Positions 10,555 to 18,345 are shown, counted from the first letter of the stretch. The stretch: 64,000 nt of DNA from Siccibacter colletis (GCF_000696575.1 NZ_JMSQ01000026.1:124001-188000), one strand, 5' to 3'. Numbers and translations: made by a program. Notes: a model not told the origin generated them from the sequence alone.

Positions 10555-10570
10555 TGGCACGGCGCTTGCT
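10555..10570 (+). promoter_or_regulatory. Sigma-54 promoter of glnK-amtB
   Basis: TGGCACGGCGCTTGCT matches the -24/-12 consensus TGGCAC-N5-TTGC without mismatch. It lies 55 bases before glnK. With the upstream NtrC site it makes this operon nitrogen-limited in expression. Confidence 0.92.
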
Positions 10571-10624
10571 TTATCCCTCTCGTGTTCGCTGCGGCAATTG
10601 CCCAATTCTGAGTGGAGGGGATCT

Positions 10625-10963
10625 ATGAAGCTGGTTACCGTGGTAATCAAACCGTTCAAGCTGGAAGACGTGCGTGAAGCGCTCTCGTCGATTGGTATTC
10701 AGGGACTGACCGTGACTGAAGTAAAAGGCTTTGGTCGCCAGAAGGGCCATGCCGAGCTGTACCGCGGTGCGGAGTACAGCGTCAACTTCCTGCCTAAGGT
10801 GAAGATTGATGTGGCTATCGCAGACGATCAGCTGGATGAAGTGATTGATATTATTAGTAAAGCAGCCTACACCGGCAAAATTGGCGACGGCAAAATTTTT
10901 GTTGCCGAACTGCAACGCGTTATCCGTATTCGCACCGGCGAGTCGGATGAAGCCGCCCTGTAA
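10625..10963 (+). CDS. glnK: PII signalling protein GlnK
   Basis: 112-residue PII protein. Tyr51, in the T-loop sequence RGAEYSVNF, is the uridylylation site. The protein binds ATP/ADP and 2-oxoglutarate and, when deuridylylated, plugs the AmtB ammonium channel. The frame is open from 10598, but ATG 10625 follows a GGAGGGGA ribosome site and gives the invariant PII start MKLVTVVIKPF. First gene of the sigma-54-driven glnK-amtB operon, with amtB 32 bases downstream. Confidence 0.97.
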   Translation: MKLVTVVIKPFKLEDVREALSSIGIQGLTVTEVKGFGRQKGHAELYRGAEYSVNFLPKVKIDVAIADDQLDEVIDIISKAAYTGKIGDGKIFVAELQRVIRIRTGESDEAAL

Positions 10964-10995
10964 TCGTTAAGCCTCTCGTGACAGGAATGATGAAA

Positions 10996-12282
10996 ATGAA
11001 AAAAGTAGCCATGAAATTAGGGCTTAGCGCGCTGGCACTGCTGCCGGGTATTGCGCTGGCTGCACCAGCAGTGGCGGATAAAGCCGACAACGCCTTTATG
11101 ATGATTTGCACCGCCCTGGTACTGTTTATGACGATCCCGGGCATTGCGCTGTTTTACGGCGGTCTGATCCGCGGTAAAAACGTACTCTCGATGCTGACTC
11201 AGGTCACCGTCACCTTCGCGCTGGTATGCGTACTGTGGGTGGTCTACGGCTACTCGCTGGCCTTCGGCAGCGGCAATAACTTCTTCGGCAGCTTCGACTG
11301 GACGATGCTGAAAGGCATTGAAATCACGGCGCTGATGGGCAGCTTCTATCAGTACATCCATGTCGCTTTCCAGGGCTCTTTTGCCTGCATTACCGTGGGC
11401 CTGATCGTCGGTGCACTGGCAGAACGTATTCGCTTCTCGGCGGTGCTGATTTTCGTGGTGGTGTGGCTGACGCTCTCCTACATCCCGATTGCGCACATGG
11501 TCTGGGGCGGCGGTCTGCTGGCTTCCCACGGCGCGCTGGACTTCGCTGGCGGCACCGTGGTGCACATTAACGCCGCGGTAGCGGGCCTGGTGGGTGCCTA
11601 CATGATTGGCAAACGCGTCGGCTTCGGCAAAGAAGCGTTCAAACCGCACAACCTGCCGATGGTGTTTATCGGTACGGCAATCCTCTACGTCGGCTGGTTT
11701 GGTTTCAACGCCGGTTCTGCCAGCGCTGCCAATGAAATCGCTGGCCTGGCGTTTGTGAATACCGTAGTAGCAACCGCTGCGGCGATCCTTGCCTGGGTCT
11801 TCGGCGAGTGGGCGCTGCGCGGCAAACCGTCGCTGCTGGGTGCCTGTTCCGGTGCCATTGCCGGTCTGGTGGGCGTGACGCCGGCCTGTGGCTACATCGG
11901 TGTTGGCGGGGCGCTGATCGTCGGTATCGCGGCGGGTCTGGCAGGGCTGTGGGGCGTGACTATGCTGAAACGCTGGCTGCGCGTCGATGATCCATGCGAT
12001 GTGTTCGGCGTACACGGCGTGTGCGGCATCGTGGGCTGCGTGCTGACCGGCTTCTTTGCGTCCACTTCCCTGGGCGGCGTGGGCTATGCGGAAGGGGTGA
12101 CCATGGGCCATCAGGTGCTGGTACAGCTGGAAAGCATCGGCCTCACTATCGTCTGGTCCGGCGTGGTGGCCTTCATCGGCTATAAACTGGCAGACATGAC
12201 CGTTGGTCTGCGCGTTCCGGAAGACCAGGAGCGTGAAGGGCTGGACGTCAACAGCCACGGCGAGAACGCCTACAACGCCTGA
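10996..12282 (+). CDS. amtB: Ammonium channel AmtB
   Basis: 428-residue Amt/Rh channel. A 22-residue signal peptide ending ALA, known to be cleaved in E. coli AmtB, is followed by 11 membrane helices. The pore-lining stretches IAHMVWGGG and DVFGVHGVCG (the twin-His pair lies in these regions in the family) are intact. The C-terminal tail ending in NSHGENAYNA binds GlnK. Three ATGs are in frame (10987, 10990, 10996); the third has AGGA nine bases upstream and gives exactly the K-12 length. Co-transcribed with glnK; a terminator follows. Confidence 0.95.
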   Translation: MKKVAMKLGLSALALLPGIALAAPAVADKADNAFMMICTALVLFMTIPGIALFYGGLIRGKNVLSMLTQVTVTFALVCVLWVVYGYSLAFGSGNNFFGSFDWTMLKGIEITALMGSFYQYIHVAFQGSFACITVGLIVGALAERIRFSAVLIFVVVWLTLSYIPIAHMVWGGGLLASHGALDFAGGTVVHINAAVAGLVGAYMIGKRVGFGKEAFKPHNLPMVFIGTAILYVGWFGFNAGSASAANEIAGLAFVNTVVATAAAILAWVFGEWALRGKPSLLGACSGAIAGLVGVTPACGYIGVGGALIVGIAAGLAGLWGVTMLKRWLRVDDPCDVFGVHGVCGIVGCVLTGFFASTSLGGVGYAEGVTMGHQVLVQLESIGLTIVWSGVVAFIGYKLADMTVGLRVPEDQEREGLDVNSHGENAYNA

Positions 12283-12307
12283 TTTTTTGAGTATCTCCTG
12301 AGCCTCA

Positions 12308-12335
12308 AACCTCCCGCATGCGGGAGGTTTTTTTT
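12308..12335 (+). terminator. Terminator of glnK-amtB
   Basis: Perfect stem AACCTCCCGC / GCGGGAGGTT with a 2-base centre, followed by T8. It starts 25 bases after the amtB stop. Confidence 0.92.
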
Positions 12336-12363
12336 GGCAGGTATGCAACGGTGTTTACGGTAT

Positions 12364-12390
12364 GTAGGGCGGGTAAGCCTGCGCACCCAC
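12364..12390 (+). repeat. GTAG-type REP element, copy A
   Basis: GTAGGGCGGGTAAGC…GCGCACCCAC is one unit of a family found at four intergenic places in this window (see 48844, 54349, 59463). The unit is a GTAG tetranucleotide followed by an imperfect hairpin. A decayed inverted partner (GGTGGGTGCGTG) is at 12409-12420. Between the convergent amtB and tesB. Confidence 0.75.
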
Positions 12391-12435
12391 TGTCGGTGAA
12401 ACAGAAAAGGTGGGTGCGTGAGAACAGGGTCAGGG

Positions 12436-13296
12436 CTAGCTGCGCTTGCGCATTACCCCTTCCTGCACCGTTGAGGCCACCAGCACGCCATCCTGGGTAT
12501 AGAACTCGCCGCGCACAAAACCGCGCGCGCTGGAGGCCGAGGTGCTCTCCACGCTGTAGAGCAGCCACTCGTTGATGTTGAACGGGCGGTGGAACCACAT
12601 CGAATGATCGATGGTCGCTACCTGCATGCCCGGCTCCAGGAAGCCGATGCCGTGCGGCTGCAGCGCCACCGGCAGGAAATTAAAGTCTGAAGCGTAACCA
12701 AGCAGGTACTGATGCACCCGCAGATCGTCCGGCACGCTGCCATTCGCCCGCAGCCACACCTGGCGCGCCGGCTCGGCGGTATGGCCTTTGAGCGGGTTGT
12801 GAAACTCCACCGGGCGGATCTCCAGCGGCTTGTCGCTCAGGAACTTCTCGGCGGCCTGAGGCGGCAGGAGGTGCGCCAGCTTACGCGCGATGTCAGTCTC
12901 CGACGGCAGCCCGTCCGGCGACGGCGCAGACGGCATGGTTTTCTGGTGCTCAAAGCCCGGCTCGGGAGCCTGGAACGAGGCCGTCATGTAGAAGATAGGC
13001 TTACCATTCTGTACCGCGGCGACACGGCGGGCGCTGAAGCTGTTGCCGTCGCGCAGCACTTCCACGTCGTAAACGATAGGTTTCTGGCTGTCGCCAGGGC
13101 GCAGGAAGTAGCTGTGGAACGAGTGCACCAGACGCTCGGCGGGGACAGTTTCTTTCGCCGCATACAGCGCCTGGCCAACGACCTGACCGCCAAATACCTG
13201 GCGCAGCCCCAGATCTTCACTCTGGCCTCGAAACAGGCCTTCCTCAATTTTTTCCAGATTCAGTAACGCCAGAAGGTTGTTCAGTGCCTGACTCAT
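12436..13296 (-). CDS. tesB: Acyl-CoA thioesterase II TesB
   Basis: 286-residue double-hotdog thioesterase, nearly identical to E. coli TesB, hydrolysing medium- and long-chain acyl-CoAs in the cytosol. Conserved blocks [25 protein letters not shown] and [13 protein letters not shown] are all present. The frame is open up to 13383 but the ATG at 13296 starts [20 protein letters not shown], matching K-12, after an AGGAAATGT ribosome region. Convergent with amtB. Confidence 0.96.
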   Translation of the reverse strand: MSQALNNLLALLNLEKIEEGLFRGQSEDLGLRQVFGGQVVGQALYAAKETVPAERLVHSFHSYFLRPGDSQKPIVYDVEVLRDGNSFSARRVAAVQNGKPIFYMTASFQAPEPGFEHQKTMPSAPSPDGLPSETDIARKLAHLLPPQAAEKFLSDKPLEIRPVEFHNPLKGHTAEPARQVWLRANGSVPDDLRVHQYLLGYASDFNFLPVALQPHGIGFLEPGMQVATIDHSMWFHRPFNINEWLLYSVESTSASSARGFVRGEFYTQDGVLVASTVQEGVMRKRS

Positions 13297-13513
13297 ACAT
13301 TTCCTCAATAACAACGGGGCAGCGCTGTGCCGGTAATTACCGCTGAGTATAACCTGGTTTATGAAGTGGTCCGATGGGTGCATTTGTCTGAATGGCGGGG
13401 CGTTTCCAGGCAGAATCGGGTGATCTATGCCACACTTAGCACGTTATGTTGTTGTGACCACACACTCTGGTGGGAGTACTTCCCGCTGGTGCATTGAAGA
13501 TAAGGAGAACTCA

Positions 13514-14086
13514 ATGAAACTCGTGCACGTATTAAGTGGTGTAGCGGTTGCCGTAGCGCTCGCTGGTTGCGCGCAAGACAAAAGCGCAGATATCCAGACT
13601 CCCGCGCTGAACCCGAATACCGCCGGGGTTAACACCCAGCCTGTCATCAAGCAGCCGAATGTATCTGGTACCGTATGGATCCGTCAGAAAGTGGCTCTGC
13701 CACCGGATGCGGCGCTCACCGTGACGCTGTCGGATGCTTCCGTAGCCGATCAGCCGTCGAAAGTGCTGGCGCAGCGGGTAGTGCGTACCGAGGGCAAACA
13801 GGCACCGTTCAGCTTTGAACTGCCGTTTAACCCGTCTGACGTACAGCCGAACGCCCGTATCCTGCTGAGTGCGGCGATCACCATTGATGACAAACTGGTG
13901 TTCATCACCGATACCGTGAAACCGGTAATTAATCAGGGCGGCACTAAAGCTGACCTGACGCTGGTTCCGGTGCAGCAGACCGCAGTTCCGGTAAACCAGA
14001 GCGGCGGCGCGGCGACCACCGTACCATCGACTTCACCGACGCAGGTTAACCCGTCGTCTGCCGTTCCGGCACCGACGAACTTCTGA
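13514..14086 (+). CDS. ybaY: YbaY-type lipoprotein
   Basis: 190-residue lipoprotein: signal peptide with lipobox LAGC and acylated Cys at 19, then a YbaY/YscW-type beta domain (about 45-150, VSGTVWIRQKVALPPDAALTV…). A Ser/Thr/Pro/Val-rich tail (about 155-190) resembles a flexible linker. Envelope location is inferred from the lipobox; Ala-Gln after Cys gives no inner-membrane retention Asp. ATG 13514 follows AAGGAGA; the longer frame from 13427 lacks support. Function is not established. Confidence 0.9.
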   Translation: MKLVHVLSGVAVAVALAGCAQDKSADIQTPALNPNTAGVNTQPVIKQPNVSGTVWIRQKVALPPDAALTVTLSDASVADQPSKVLAQRVVRTEGKQAPFSFELPFNPSDVQPNARILLSAAITIDDKLVFITDTVKPVINQGGTKADLTLVPVQQTAVPVNQSGGAATTVPSTSPTQVNPSSAVPAPTNF

Positions 14087-14096
14087 TGACCCGCAT

Positions 14097-14122
14097 ACTG
14101 ACTCCGGCACGCCGGGGTCAGT
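14097..14122. other. Strong hairpin between convergent ybaY and atl
   Basis: Twelve-bp stem ACTGACTCCGGC / GCCGGGGTCAGT with a 2-base loop and one wobble pair, spanning the ybaY-atl junction. Neither side has a T run, so it is not a classical intrinsic terminator, but it may protect both 3' ends. Confidence 0.5.
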
Positions 14123-14429
14123 AGTTCCAGCGATAGCGCTGCATATCGATTTGCCCACTCCCGCTCACTTCCACACCTTCAGATAACAGCGCCTGGCGCT
14201 GACGCTGCAGATCCGGCCCGGTCAGGGAAATCGCACCGTGGCGATTCACCACCCGATGCCACGGCAGCTGGCTCCCCTCCGGCAGACGCTTCAGCACGCC
14301 ACCCACCTGACGCGCCGCGCGCGGCGATCCCGCCAGCCTTGCCACCTCGCCATAGGTGGTGACGAATCCTTTCGGAATCGCGGCCACAATCTGGTAAATG
14401 CGCTGCGGGAAAGTGTCCTGATTGTCCAT
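14118..14429 (-). CDS. atl: Alkyltransferase-like protein Atl
   Basis: 103-residue alkyltransferase-like protein. The O6-alkylguanine transferase active-site PCHR is replaced by PWHRVV, with Trp57 in place of the acceptor Cys, so it binds alkylated bases without repairing them and flags them for nucleotide excision repair. The DNA-binding HTH and Arg finger (SPRAARQVGG) are present. K-12 Atl (YbaZ) is annotated longer at the N terminus; the start here is the only good ATG, with AGGAGA upstream. Confidence 0.93.
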   Translation of the reverse strand: MDNQDTFPQRIYQIVAAIPKGFVTTYGEVARLAGSPRAARQVGGVLKRLPEGSQLPWHRVVNRHGAISLTGPDLQRQRQALLSEGVEVSGSGQIDMQRYRWNY

Positions 14430-14548
14430 AAGCGTCTCCTTTTTAGCGTGCTTGCAAGGATAGATGTAGCCTGAGCACGTGAAAAGGGATGATTAGCTGA
14501 GCGTTTTTGCAGTATCGAACAAGAAACCAGCACCCGGTTGTGGTCGGG

Positions 14549-14577
14549 TTGCAATTGCCGGGGGTTATAAGGATAAT
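14549..14577 (+). promoter_or_regulatory. Promoter of ffs
   Basis: TTGCAA and GATAAT separated by exactly 17 bp, with a GC-rich discriminator (GCCGCCTGCGCG) after the -10, typical of stringently controlled stable-RNA genes. The predicted start is about 25 bases before mature 4.5S RNA, consistent with its known 5' precursor extension. Confidence 0.6.
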
Positions 14578-14610
14578 GCCGCCTGCGCGTTGATACTCAA
14601 CGCTCTCAAT

Positions 14611-14724
14611 GGGGGCCCTGTTGGTTCTCCCGCAACGCTACTCTGTTCACCAGGTCAGGTCCGGAAGGAAGCAGCCAGGGCAGATGACGTGTGTGCCGGG
14701 ATGTAGCTGGCAGGGCCCCCACCC
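14611..14724 (+). ncRNA. ffs: 4.5S RNA, signal recognition particle RNA
   Basis: 114 bases that match E. coli 4.5S RNA with only a few changes. The ends GGGGGCCCTG and CAGGGCCCCC pair to close the long hairpin. The Ffh-binding domain is intact: symmetric loop CAGGTCAGGTCCGGAAGGAAGCAG region with the GGAA tetraloop. With Ffh it targets nascent membrane proteins to FtsY. Confidence 0.98.
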
Positions 14725-14799
14725 AATTCTGGCTCCCGCCTTTTCGTTACTTCTCATCGTTTTGCAACACTTTCCTTTTTTTGAACATATCCGTTTTCG

Positions 14800-14846
14800 C
14801 TGTCACATTTCTGATAACTGTCATCAATTTGTCATACTGCTGTCAT
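14800..14846 (+). promoter_or_regulatory. Extended Pho box (PhoB binding region)
   Basis: Three 7-mers in 11-bp phase, CTGTCAT (14818), TTGTCAT (14829) and CTGTCAT (14840), separated by 4-bp AT-rich spacers, preceded by another pair CTGTCAC-ATTT-CTGATAA (14800-14817). This is the PhoB direct-repeat architecture with near-consensus repeats. Candidate -10 elements (TTAAAT around 14847, or CATGTT at 14857 which is 10 bases from the last repeat as in phoA) follow. It reads toward the gene at 14922, 75 bases away. Confidence 0.85.
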
Positions 14847-14921
14847 TTAAATTATTCATGTTATTAACGCATCGATGGCGTAACGCCTTCATTTTCCCCT
14901 GTTTAACGTTAAGGAAATGCT

Positions 14922-15164
14922 ATGACCACCGCGGTACTGAACGTCAAAATCAATGCGGAGTTAAAAGAGCGTCTGCGTGAATATGCTCAGGAAAATGACG
15001 AGACCCTCGGCGCGGTTACCGAAAGATTGCTGCTGAGCGCGATGAACGATGACGACATTTCAGAAGACGACATCGACAGCCAGCACACGGAAGAGAGCCG
15101 TACCGAGCAGCTCACTGATAAAGAAATCAAAGCCCTGCGTAAACTTCTGAAGAAGAAAAAATGA
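14922..15164 (+). CDS. Small ribbon-helix-helix-like protein behind a Pho box
   Basis: 80 residues, not recognised as a named gene. Residues 3-40 fit a ribbon-helix-helix (CopG/RelB-like) fold: strand VLNVKIN, helix ELKERLREYAQEND, turn TLG, helix AVTERLLLSAM. A very acidic middle (DDDISEDDID) is followed by a basic Lys-rich C terminus (ALRKLLKKKK). Ribosome site AAGGAA precedes the ATG. The TGA overlaps the ATG of the next gene (ATGA), so the two are translationally coupled. The Pho box upstream suggests phosphate-starvation induction. It could be a regulator or an antitoxin-like partner; no toxin fold is evident next door. Confidence 0.8.
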   Translation: MTTAVLNVKINAELKERLREYAQENDETLGAVTERLLLSAMNDDDISEDDIDSQHTEESRTEQLTDKEIKALRKLLKKKK

Positions 15165-15382
15165 AACGTCACGAGCCACATACCACGGCCCACAACTATG
15201 CTGAAGCCTGCCATCTGCTGCGCTCAGGCTATGTGAAGCACGTTCGGTTGGGCTGGAACGTCGAAAGCGATGAGTTTTTCCGTATCGCCTCGGACTGGTG
15301 CGACGCTGGCGCCAGAATTGTAAAAGAGGATGATGCCTTCGTCGTCTCGCTGAAAGGGTTCGCAATCCCGCGTCAGCACTGA
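15161..15382 (+). CDS. Hypothetical protein, partner of the RHH-like gene
   Basis: 73 residues of unknown function, starting in the stop codon of the preceding gene (ATGA overlap) with the GAAGAAGAAAAAA tract as ribosome site. Predicted alpha/beta: a helix around HNYAEACHLLRSG, a central helix VESDEFFRIASDWCDAG, then strands ARIVKED and AFVVSLKGF. It carries two Cys and five His, but no recognised catalytic motif. Base composition matches its surroundings. Expected to share the PhoB-controlled transcript. Confidence 0.7.
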   Translation: MKRHEPHTTAHNYAEACHLLRSGYVKHVRLGWNVESDEFFRIASDWCDAGARIVKEDDAFVVSLKGFAIPRQH

Positions 15383-15441
15383 CATAACACTAATAACACC
15401 GCCTCAACATCCATTATAAAGCGTCACGGACGACGTTTCGG

Positions 15442-15457
15442 CGAACCCGCGGGTTCG
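15442..15457. other. 16-bp perfect palindrome after the two-gene operon
   Basis: CGAACCCGCGGGTTCG, followed by TCACTTTTCC. It may act as a weak terminator of the upstream operon; the T run is short and offset by four bases. The rest of 15383-15564 shows no other gene or clear site. Confidence 0.45.
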
Positions 15458-15564
15458 TCACTTTTCCTCTGTTTTTGTCATTCCCGCTCATTAATTCTCA
15501 TCTTTCCCCACGCCTGTAAAATTCCACGCCATGCCTGTGCCAGGGTGAAGTTTCGATACGCCCG

Positions 15565-16164
15565 ATGAACGGTGAGGTGGCTGTGAAATTTGATCCGCAG
15601 TGCGACGATATCGCTATTGTTCTGTCAGCGCTGAAGCTGCGCCAGTCGGCTGACTTTATGGACAGCTACAGCGAGCCGTATGTGATGGTGGTCGGCATGG
15701 ATGAAACCAGCGCTGACGCTGCGCGCTTCCACTGCCAGCTCAACGCGTTCAGCAACGTCAGGGCATACCAGCCGCTGGTGGCAGCCGGAGAGGGGATTCT
15801 GCTGTACGGCCCGGCGAATCCGGGAGCATTCGTGACGCTTTCGGTCGCCATCATGGAATCCGATGCGGAGATCCGTCAGGCGGGCCAGGATCTGCAGGCG
15901 TGGGTGAGCCAGGCTGCACAACACATCGGCGTGGCTTCGCTGCTGGCGACGAATCCTGGTGCAACCACCGCCCGCTCGCTGGTAGAGCAGGTGCTGGGGC
16001 GGGTAGCGAACCGGATGCGCGATAATCAGGACGATACCCTGTTAACCGTTTCCGGCTGCTGGTTCCGCGACCGCCCGGTGCCCTATAACATCAACAGCTT
16101 TTCGGTGCATCACAATGATTTTGCCGAAGCGACGCTGAAGGTGATCCCCCTCCCGCCGGGCTGA
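15565..16164 (+). CDS. Hypothetical 199-residue protein
   Basis: Not recognised. 199 residues, no signal peptide and no membrane segment. The N-terminal part (DDIAIVLSALKLRQSADFMDSYSEPYVMVV, read in pieces) and the middle (GILLYGPANPGAFVTLSVAIMES) look rich in beta strands, as in a C2-like or ligand-binding sandwich; a helix QAGQDLQAWVSQAA separates them from a C-terminal strand-rich part. A GTG at 15583 is an alternative start. It is convergent with yczR, whose stop is two bases away. Coding is supported by length, GC3 pattern and lack of a rival frame. Confidence 0.7.
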   Translation: MNGEVAVKFDPQCDDIAIVLSALKLRQSADFMDSYSEPYVMVVGMDETSADAARFHCQLNAFSNVRAYQPLVAAGEGILLYGPANPGAFVTLSVAIMESDAEIRQAGQDLQAWVSQAAQHIGVASLLATNPGATTARSLVEQVLGRVANRMRDNQDDTLLTVSGCWFRDRPVPYNINSFSVHHNDFAEATLKVIPLPPG

Positions 16165-16165
16165 A

Positions 16166-17581
16166 TCACACCACGCCGCGGGAGCGCACCGGGGCGCTGA
16201 CCAGCGACTGCCACAGCGGTTGAAGCCGCTGCAGCGCGTCTTCAAGCTGCGGGGTCTCCAGCGCAAACGGCAGGCGCAGGAAGCGCTCAAAGGCGCCGTC
16301 GGTGCCAAAGCGCGGCCCGGCCCCGAGATGAATCCCGATGTTGAGCGCGCTGGCGGCGAACTGCGAGGCCAGCGGCAGCGGCAGCTCCACCCAGAATGAC
16401 AGCCCGCCTTCAGGAAGCTGAAAACGCCAGTCCGGAAAATAGCGCTTCAGCATAGTGGCGGCGGCATCGCGGCGCGTTTTCAGCAGCGCCCGCCGTGCCG
16501 GCAGGAAGTTATCCGCCTCGTTAATCAGCGCCTGCACCGCCAGCTGTTCAAGCAGCGGCGAGCCTAAATCCAGACTGTCACGCACCTGGGTTAGCGAGGC
16601 GATGGTCCGCGCCGGGGCGCGGATCCAGCCCAGACGCAATCCGCCCCAGAAGCTTTTTCCCGCCGAACCAATGGTGATCACCTCATCTTCGCCGAACGCG
16701 GCCAGTGGCGGGGGAGGCGGGGCGTCATACCAGAGATCGATCATGGTTTCGTCCACCACTACCGTGGTACGGGTGCGGGCGGCGATGGCGGCGACGTCCT
16801 GGCGGGTCGCGGCATCCATACAGCGACCGGTGGGGTTGTGAAAATCCGGCAGCAGATAGGCGAGACGCGGCGCGGTCTGGGCGATGGTTGCCGCCAGTGC
16901 CGCGCTGTCCCAGCCCTGATCCGGCAGCGAAATTCCTACCGCGCGGCATGAGGCTCCTTCAATCGCCGCATGGGCCAGCGGATAAGTGGGGTTATCCACC
17001 GCCACGCGATCTCCCGGCCCGGTCAGCAGCCGCAACACCAGCGCAAATCCCTGCAGCGCCCCGTTGACCATCATAATCTGGTCCGCCGTGGTGGGCAGGC
17101 CGCGCGCGGCATAGCGTTCGGCGATGGTCTGGCGCACGCTCAGCAGCCCCTGGCGATCGTAGCCGGTGTGGTCGAGGAAGCCCGGCAGCTGGCTCAGGGC
17201 GTGGGAGAAGGCATGGTGAATTTCCGGCCCGGCGGGCAGGGCGGCGGTCGCCAGATCCAGCGCCTGAGGCACGCTGTGGCGGCCCGCAGCCGGACGCGGT
17301 TCGGGCAGCACGATCACCGAGCCGGAGCCGTGGCGGCTGACCAGATAATTTTCATCCCGCAACTGGGCGAGGGCGCTGGCAACGGTGGTGCGGCTGACGT
17401 TGAGCGCACTGGCCAGCTCGCGCTCGCCGGGCAGGCGGCTGTCGAGCGGTAGTCGGCCATCAAGGATCAGCAGACGCAGCGCCTGGGCTAACTGCTGATA
17501 GAGCGGAGCGCGGGAGGCGGGTTGCTGCCAGTTGCCCAACAGGCGCAGCAGCGACAGGCTTCCGGATCGACGTTGATTCAT
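16166..17581 (-). CDS. yczR: MocR-family PLP-dependent transcription factor YczR
   Basis: 471 residues. A GntR-type winged HTH (about 25-90, LPGERELASALNVSRTTVASALAQL) is fused to a fold-type I aminotransferase-like domain. DFHNPTG is at 246-252, and the PLP Schiff-base lysine is K309 in GSAGKSFWGG. This is MocR/GabR architecture, where the PLP domain senses a ligand rather than catalysing metabolism. It diverges from a YczE membrane protein gene, the characteristic partner of YczR in several bacteria. Ligand unknown. Operator-like repeats lie in the shared gap. Confidence 0.88.
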   Translation of the reverse strand: MNQRRSGSLSLLRLLGNWQQPASRAPLYQQLAQALRLLILDGRLPLDSRLPGERELASALNVSRTTVASALAQLRDENYLVSRHGSGSVIVLPEPRPAAGRHSVPQALDLATAALPAGPEIHHAFSHALSQLPGFLDHTGYDRQGLLSVRQTIAERYAARGLPTTADQIMMVNGALQGFALVLRLLTGPGDRVAVDNPTYPLAHAAIEGASCRAVGISLPDQGWDSAALAATIAQTAPRLAYLLPDFHNPTGRCMDAATRQDVAAIAARTRTTVVVDETMIDLWYDAPPPPPLAAFGEDEVITIGSAGKSFWGGLRLGWIRAPARTIASLTQVRDSLDLGSPLLEQLAVQALINEADNFLPARRALLKTRRDAAATMLKRYFPDWRFQLPEGGLSFWVELPLPLASQFAASALNIGIHLGAGPRFGTDGAFERFLRLPFALETPQLEDALQRLQPLWQSLVSAPVRSRGVV

Positions 17582-17585
17582 GGCA

Positions 17586-17626
17586 GTCCACTTTGTTTAA
17601 ACTGGACCTTAATAATAAGTCCAGTT
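17586..17626. promoter_or_regulatory. Three operator-like repeats between yczR and yczE
   Basis: GTCCACTT (17586-17593), AACTGGAC (17600-17607) and GTCCAGTT (17619-17626). The first and third are direct repeats 33 bp apart, about three helical turns. The second and third form an inverted repeat with an 11-bp AT-rich centre. MocR regulators such as GabR and PdxR use widely spaced repeats of this kind. Assignment to YczR is inference. Confidence 0.6.
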
Positions 17627-17666
17627 CCGATAGAGTGAAACCATCATGTCGCCACCGGAAGATTTT

Positions 17667-18275
17667 ATGTTACGTCGTCTGTTTCAGCTCTACTTTGGCC
17701 TCGGGTTATACGGGGTTTCTGCCGCTATGTTCGTCACCGCTAATCTCGGGGCCGATCCCTGGAACGTGTTTCACCTCGGCGTAGCACGGCTGTTTTCGCT
17801 CAACATTGGTCTGGTGATGATCCTCGTCGGTGCGCTGGTGCTGCTGTTCTGGATCCCGCTGCGTCAGCGTCCGGGTCTCGGCACCATCAGCAACGTTATT
17901 GTTATTGGTCTGGCGGCGGACGCCACCCTGGCGCTGATGCCGCCGGTCAGCGGTCTGCCGCTGCAGGTAACGCTGCTGGTAAGCGCGGTGGTGCTGAATG
18001 CGATGGCGACCGGGATGTACATCGGCGCGGGCTTCGGTTCCGGGCCGCGTGACGGGCTGATGACCGGCATCAACGCCCGCACCGGCTGGTCGGTGCGTAC
18101 CGTGCGTACCGCAATTGAGCTCACCGTGCTGCTGGCCGGATGGGCGATGGGCGGCACGCTGGGGGTCGGCACCGTGTTGTATGCCCTGGCGATCGGGCCG
18201 CTGATCCAGTTCTTTATGCCGTGGTTTCGCCGCCGGCCACAGCCGCCGGTAACGGAAACCGCAGCGGTGTCATGA
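17667..18275 (+). CDS. yczE: YczE family membrane protein
   Basis: 202 residues with about five to six membrane helices, typical of the YczE/YitT group (MLRRLFQLYFGLGLYG start, GADPWNVFHLG and GSGPRDGLMTGI signature loops). ATG at 17667 follows GGAAGA at proper distance and matches the family start; an upstream in-frame ATG at 17646 is less likely. Function unknown; probably a small-molecule transporter or efflux component controlled by the divergent YczR. Confidence 0.85.
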   Translation: MLRRLFQLYFGLGLYGVSAAMFVTANLGADPWNVFHLGVARLFSLNIGLVMILVGALVLLFWIPLRQRPGLGTISNVIVIGLAADATLALMPPVSGLPLQVTLLVSAVVLNAMATGMYIGAGFGSGPRDGLMTGINARTGWSVRTVRTAIELTVLLAGWAMGGTLGVGTVLYALAIGPLIQFFMPWFRRRPQPPVTETAAVS

Positions 18276-18277
18276 AG

Positions 18278-18292
18278 GCGAAGCGCTCACAA
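18278..18292 (-). promoter_or_regulatory. Second LacI operator, in the lacI promoter
   Basis: The bottom strand reads TTGTGAGCGCTTCGC, identical over 15 bases to the main operator before lacZ (19505-19519). A -10-like TAGAAT at 18310-18315 has its -35 region (17-bp spacing) at the end of this operator, so LacI bound here would block lacI transcription. It could also loop to the lacZ operator 1.2 kb away. Confidence 0.75.
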
Positions 18293-18345
18293 TTTTTGCC
18301 CGACTGCGCTAGAATAACGGCGATCTCCACCACTTCTGAGCCGCT

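Noticed and set aside
11017..12348. 443-codon open frame antisense to amtB
   Set aside because: Shadow of a conserved membrane protein gene; it runs through the amtB terminator and yields a His/Gln-rich low-complexity product.
14922..15382. Classical type II toxin-antitoxin pair
   Set aside because: The first protein resembles an RHH antitoxin, but the second has no RelE, MazF, PIN or HipA-like feature, and the Pho box is not usual for such modules. Kept as unknown.
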